Shown: positions 63,123 to 64,000 of the stretch, piece after piece | How the letters are laid out: each line of letters begins with the position of its first letter | Position numbering within the stretch: the stretch's first letter is position 1 | Assembly: GCA_016720775.1 (NCBI GenBank) | Contig: JADKJX010000003.1 | Span: 434,001-498,000, forward strand | Direction of reading: 5' to 3' | Source: Chitinophagaceae bacterium | GTDB lineage: Bacteria > Bacteroidota > Bacteroidia > Chitinophagales > Chitinophagaceae | Length of the DNA stretch: 64,000 nt | Program-made: the position numbers and the translations under genes | The notes under the pieces: model-generated | Database searches by the model: none | Seen by the model: the letters and a program-made list of their open reading frames with translations, nothing else | Told to the model about the DNA's origin: nothing

Positions 63123-64000
63123 ATGAATAATTCCGGAAAAATAACCTGTCCTTTGTGCAACGATGCTGTTGATGAGTTGCTGTACCGGTTTCATATTAAC
63201 AGCGAGAAGGCAGTTATAGATAAGATCAAAGAAAATAATCCTTCGTGGACCGAGCAGGACGGTATTTGCAGCCGCTGTATAGATTATTACAATATTGAAA
63301 TAATACGGGAACAGAAAATGCTTCCCGAAATTGGCCCTTATTTTTCCGTAAAAAGTGCAGATGACTTCGTTATCCTCCCCACAGCCCTGCGGGTGGACGC
63401 AAACCCTAAGTACACAGGCAAAGGAGTTACCATTTGTTTTATCGACAGTGGATTTTATTTACATCCCGACCTGGTTCAAAATAAGAACCGCATTAAAAAG
63501 ATCGTAGACATTACCAAGCCACGTACTTCAGCAAAATATTTTTCGCAGCCGCATAATGAATCGTGGCACGGAACAATGACCAGTGTGGTATGTGCTGGCG
63601 ATGGTTTTCTCAGCAATGGTTTGTATAAAGGCATTGCCAGTGAAGCATCGCTGGTTTTGCTGAAAGTGATGGACAGCAAAGGGAAGATAACAACCGAATA
63701 TATTTCCAAAGCATTGCAGTGGGTGAGTAAGAATCATAAACAATATAACATACGGGTTGTAAACATGTCATTGGGTGATGATGCAACAGGTTTGTGGAAG
63801 AACAGCAAAGTAGATGTACTGGCAGAAAAGCTGATCGAGAAAGGAATTACCATTGTTGCTGCTGTTGGTAACGACGACCGTGCTGCTGTAAAACCCCCGG
63901 CCAACTCACCCCATGTGATCGCTGTAGGAGGCTGGGATGATAACAATAAACTGAACGGGGATGAGAACAAATTATATCACTCCTCTTTTGGTAAAACAGA
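63123..64000 (+). CDS. S8-family serine protease (subtilase), 5' part, runs off the window
   Basis: An ATG at 63123 opens a frame with no stop before 64000 (292 codons). The first 60 residues contain two Cys pairs (CPLC and CSRC), a possible zinc ribbon. The subtilase domain follows: VTICFIDSGFYLHPD with the catalytic Asp, ESWHGTMTSVVCAGDG with the catalytic His, VVNMSLGDD and GITIVAAVGNDD; the Ser region lies outside. No signal peptide is seen, so the protease may be cytosolic. Confidence 0.88.
   Translation, partial: MNNSGKITCPLCNDAVDELLYRFHINSEKAVIDKIKENNPSWTEQDGICSRCIDYYNIEIIREQKMLPEIGPYFSVKSADDFVILPTALRVDANPKYTGKGVTICFIDSGFYLHPDLVQNKNRIKKIVDITKPRTSAKYFSQPHNESWHGTMTSVVCAGDGFLSNGLYKGIASEASLVLLKVMDSKGKITTEYISKALQWVSKNHKQYNIRVVNMSLGDDATGLWKNSKVDVLAEKLIEKGITIVAAVGNDDRAAVKPPANSPHVIAVGGWDDNNKLNGDENKLYHSSFGKT

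Overview
The window is a piece of a Bacteroidota chromosome. The ribosomal proteins, the (TTTG)-N19-TAnnTTTG promoter pattern, scarce Shine-Dalgarno sequences, the many lipoproteins and the gene content fit family Chitinophagaceae best; the family assignment is an inference. No rRNA is present and one complete tRNA gene is seen.

Layout. 1-10.1 kb: the S10/spc ribosomal protein operon, from the tail of rplD through rplW-rplB-rpsS-rplV-rpsC-rplP-rpmC-rpsQ-rplN-rplX-rplE-rpsN-rpsH-rplF-rplR-rpsE-rpmD-rplO to secY, closed by a terminator. Several internal gaps hold imperfect palindromic repeats. 10.1-16.4 kb: map, a YiiX-like hydrolase, a BaiN-like flavoprotein, an LptF/LptG permease, citrate synthase and a TPR protein. 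16.5-38.0 kb: a 21.4-kb genomic island inserted in tRNA-Ala(GGC). It is bounded by a perfect 56-bp direct repeat, has a tyrosine integrase at its left end, and carries SSB, DUF932, an HNH endonuclease, small hypothetical genes, RNase HI and a GTPase-centred conflict system. 38.0-44.4 kb: tandem YHS, HbpS/GlcG, SMP-30, SDR, CPBP protease, an atypical thioredoxin and a Crp/Fnr regulator. 44.5-51.6 kb: a carbohydrate locus (GH57, SDR glucose dehydrogenase-like, GH63-like glucosidase, glycogen-debranching-type enzyme). 51.7-56.9 kb, minus strand: a beta-propeller protein, AraC regulator, FabF, a flavin oxidoreductase, a DUF1348 protein and an AhpD-like protein. 57.0-64.0 kb: FMN reductase, TMEM175-type channel, GMC oxidoreductase, DUF1622, aquaporin, tandem VOC protein, peroxiredoxin and the start of a subtilase.

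The most interesting locus is 29.95-36.5 kb inside the island: GASH helical protein, a small ORF, DO-GTPase1, DO-GTPase2, GAP1 with a C-terminal EAD1-like domain, and a nucleoside phosphorylase with its own C-terminal EAD1-like domain. This matches the GTPase-centred conflict systems that have been predicted computationally. The shared EAD-like tails suggest that GAP1 recruits the phosphorylase as effector.

A warning runs through the annotation. About two dozen single-base breaks interrupt otherwise conserved reading frames, many at or beside short homopolymers: citrate synthase, TPR, most island genes, the debranching enzyme and DUF1348. The coding sense continues in another frame after each one, so uncorrected sequencing indels are the likeliest cause. 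Genuine recent decay of the island cannot be excluded from the sequence alone. Broken genes are listed over their whole span as pseudogene.
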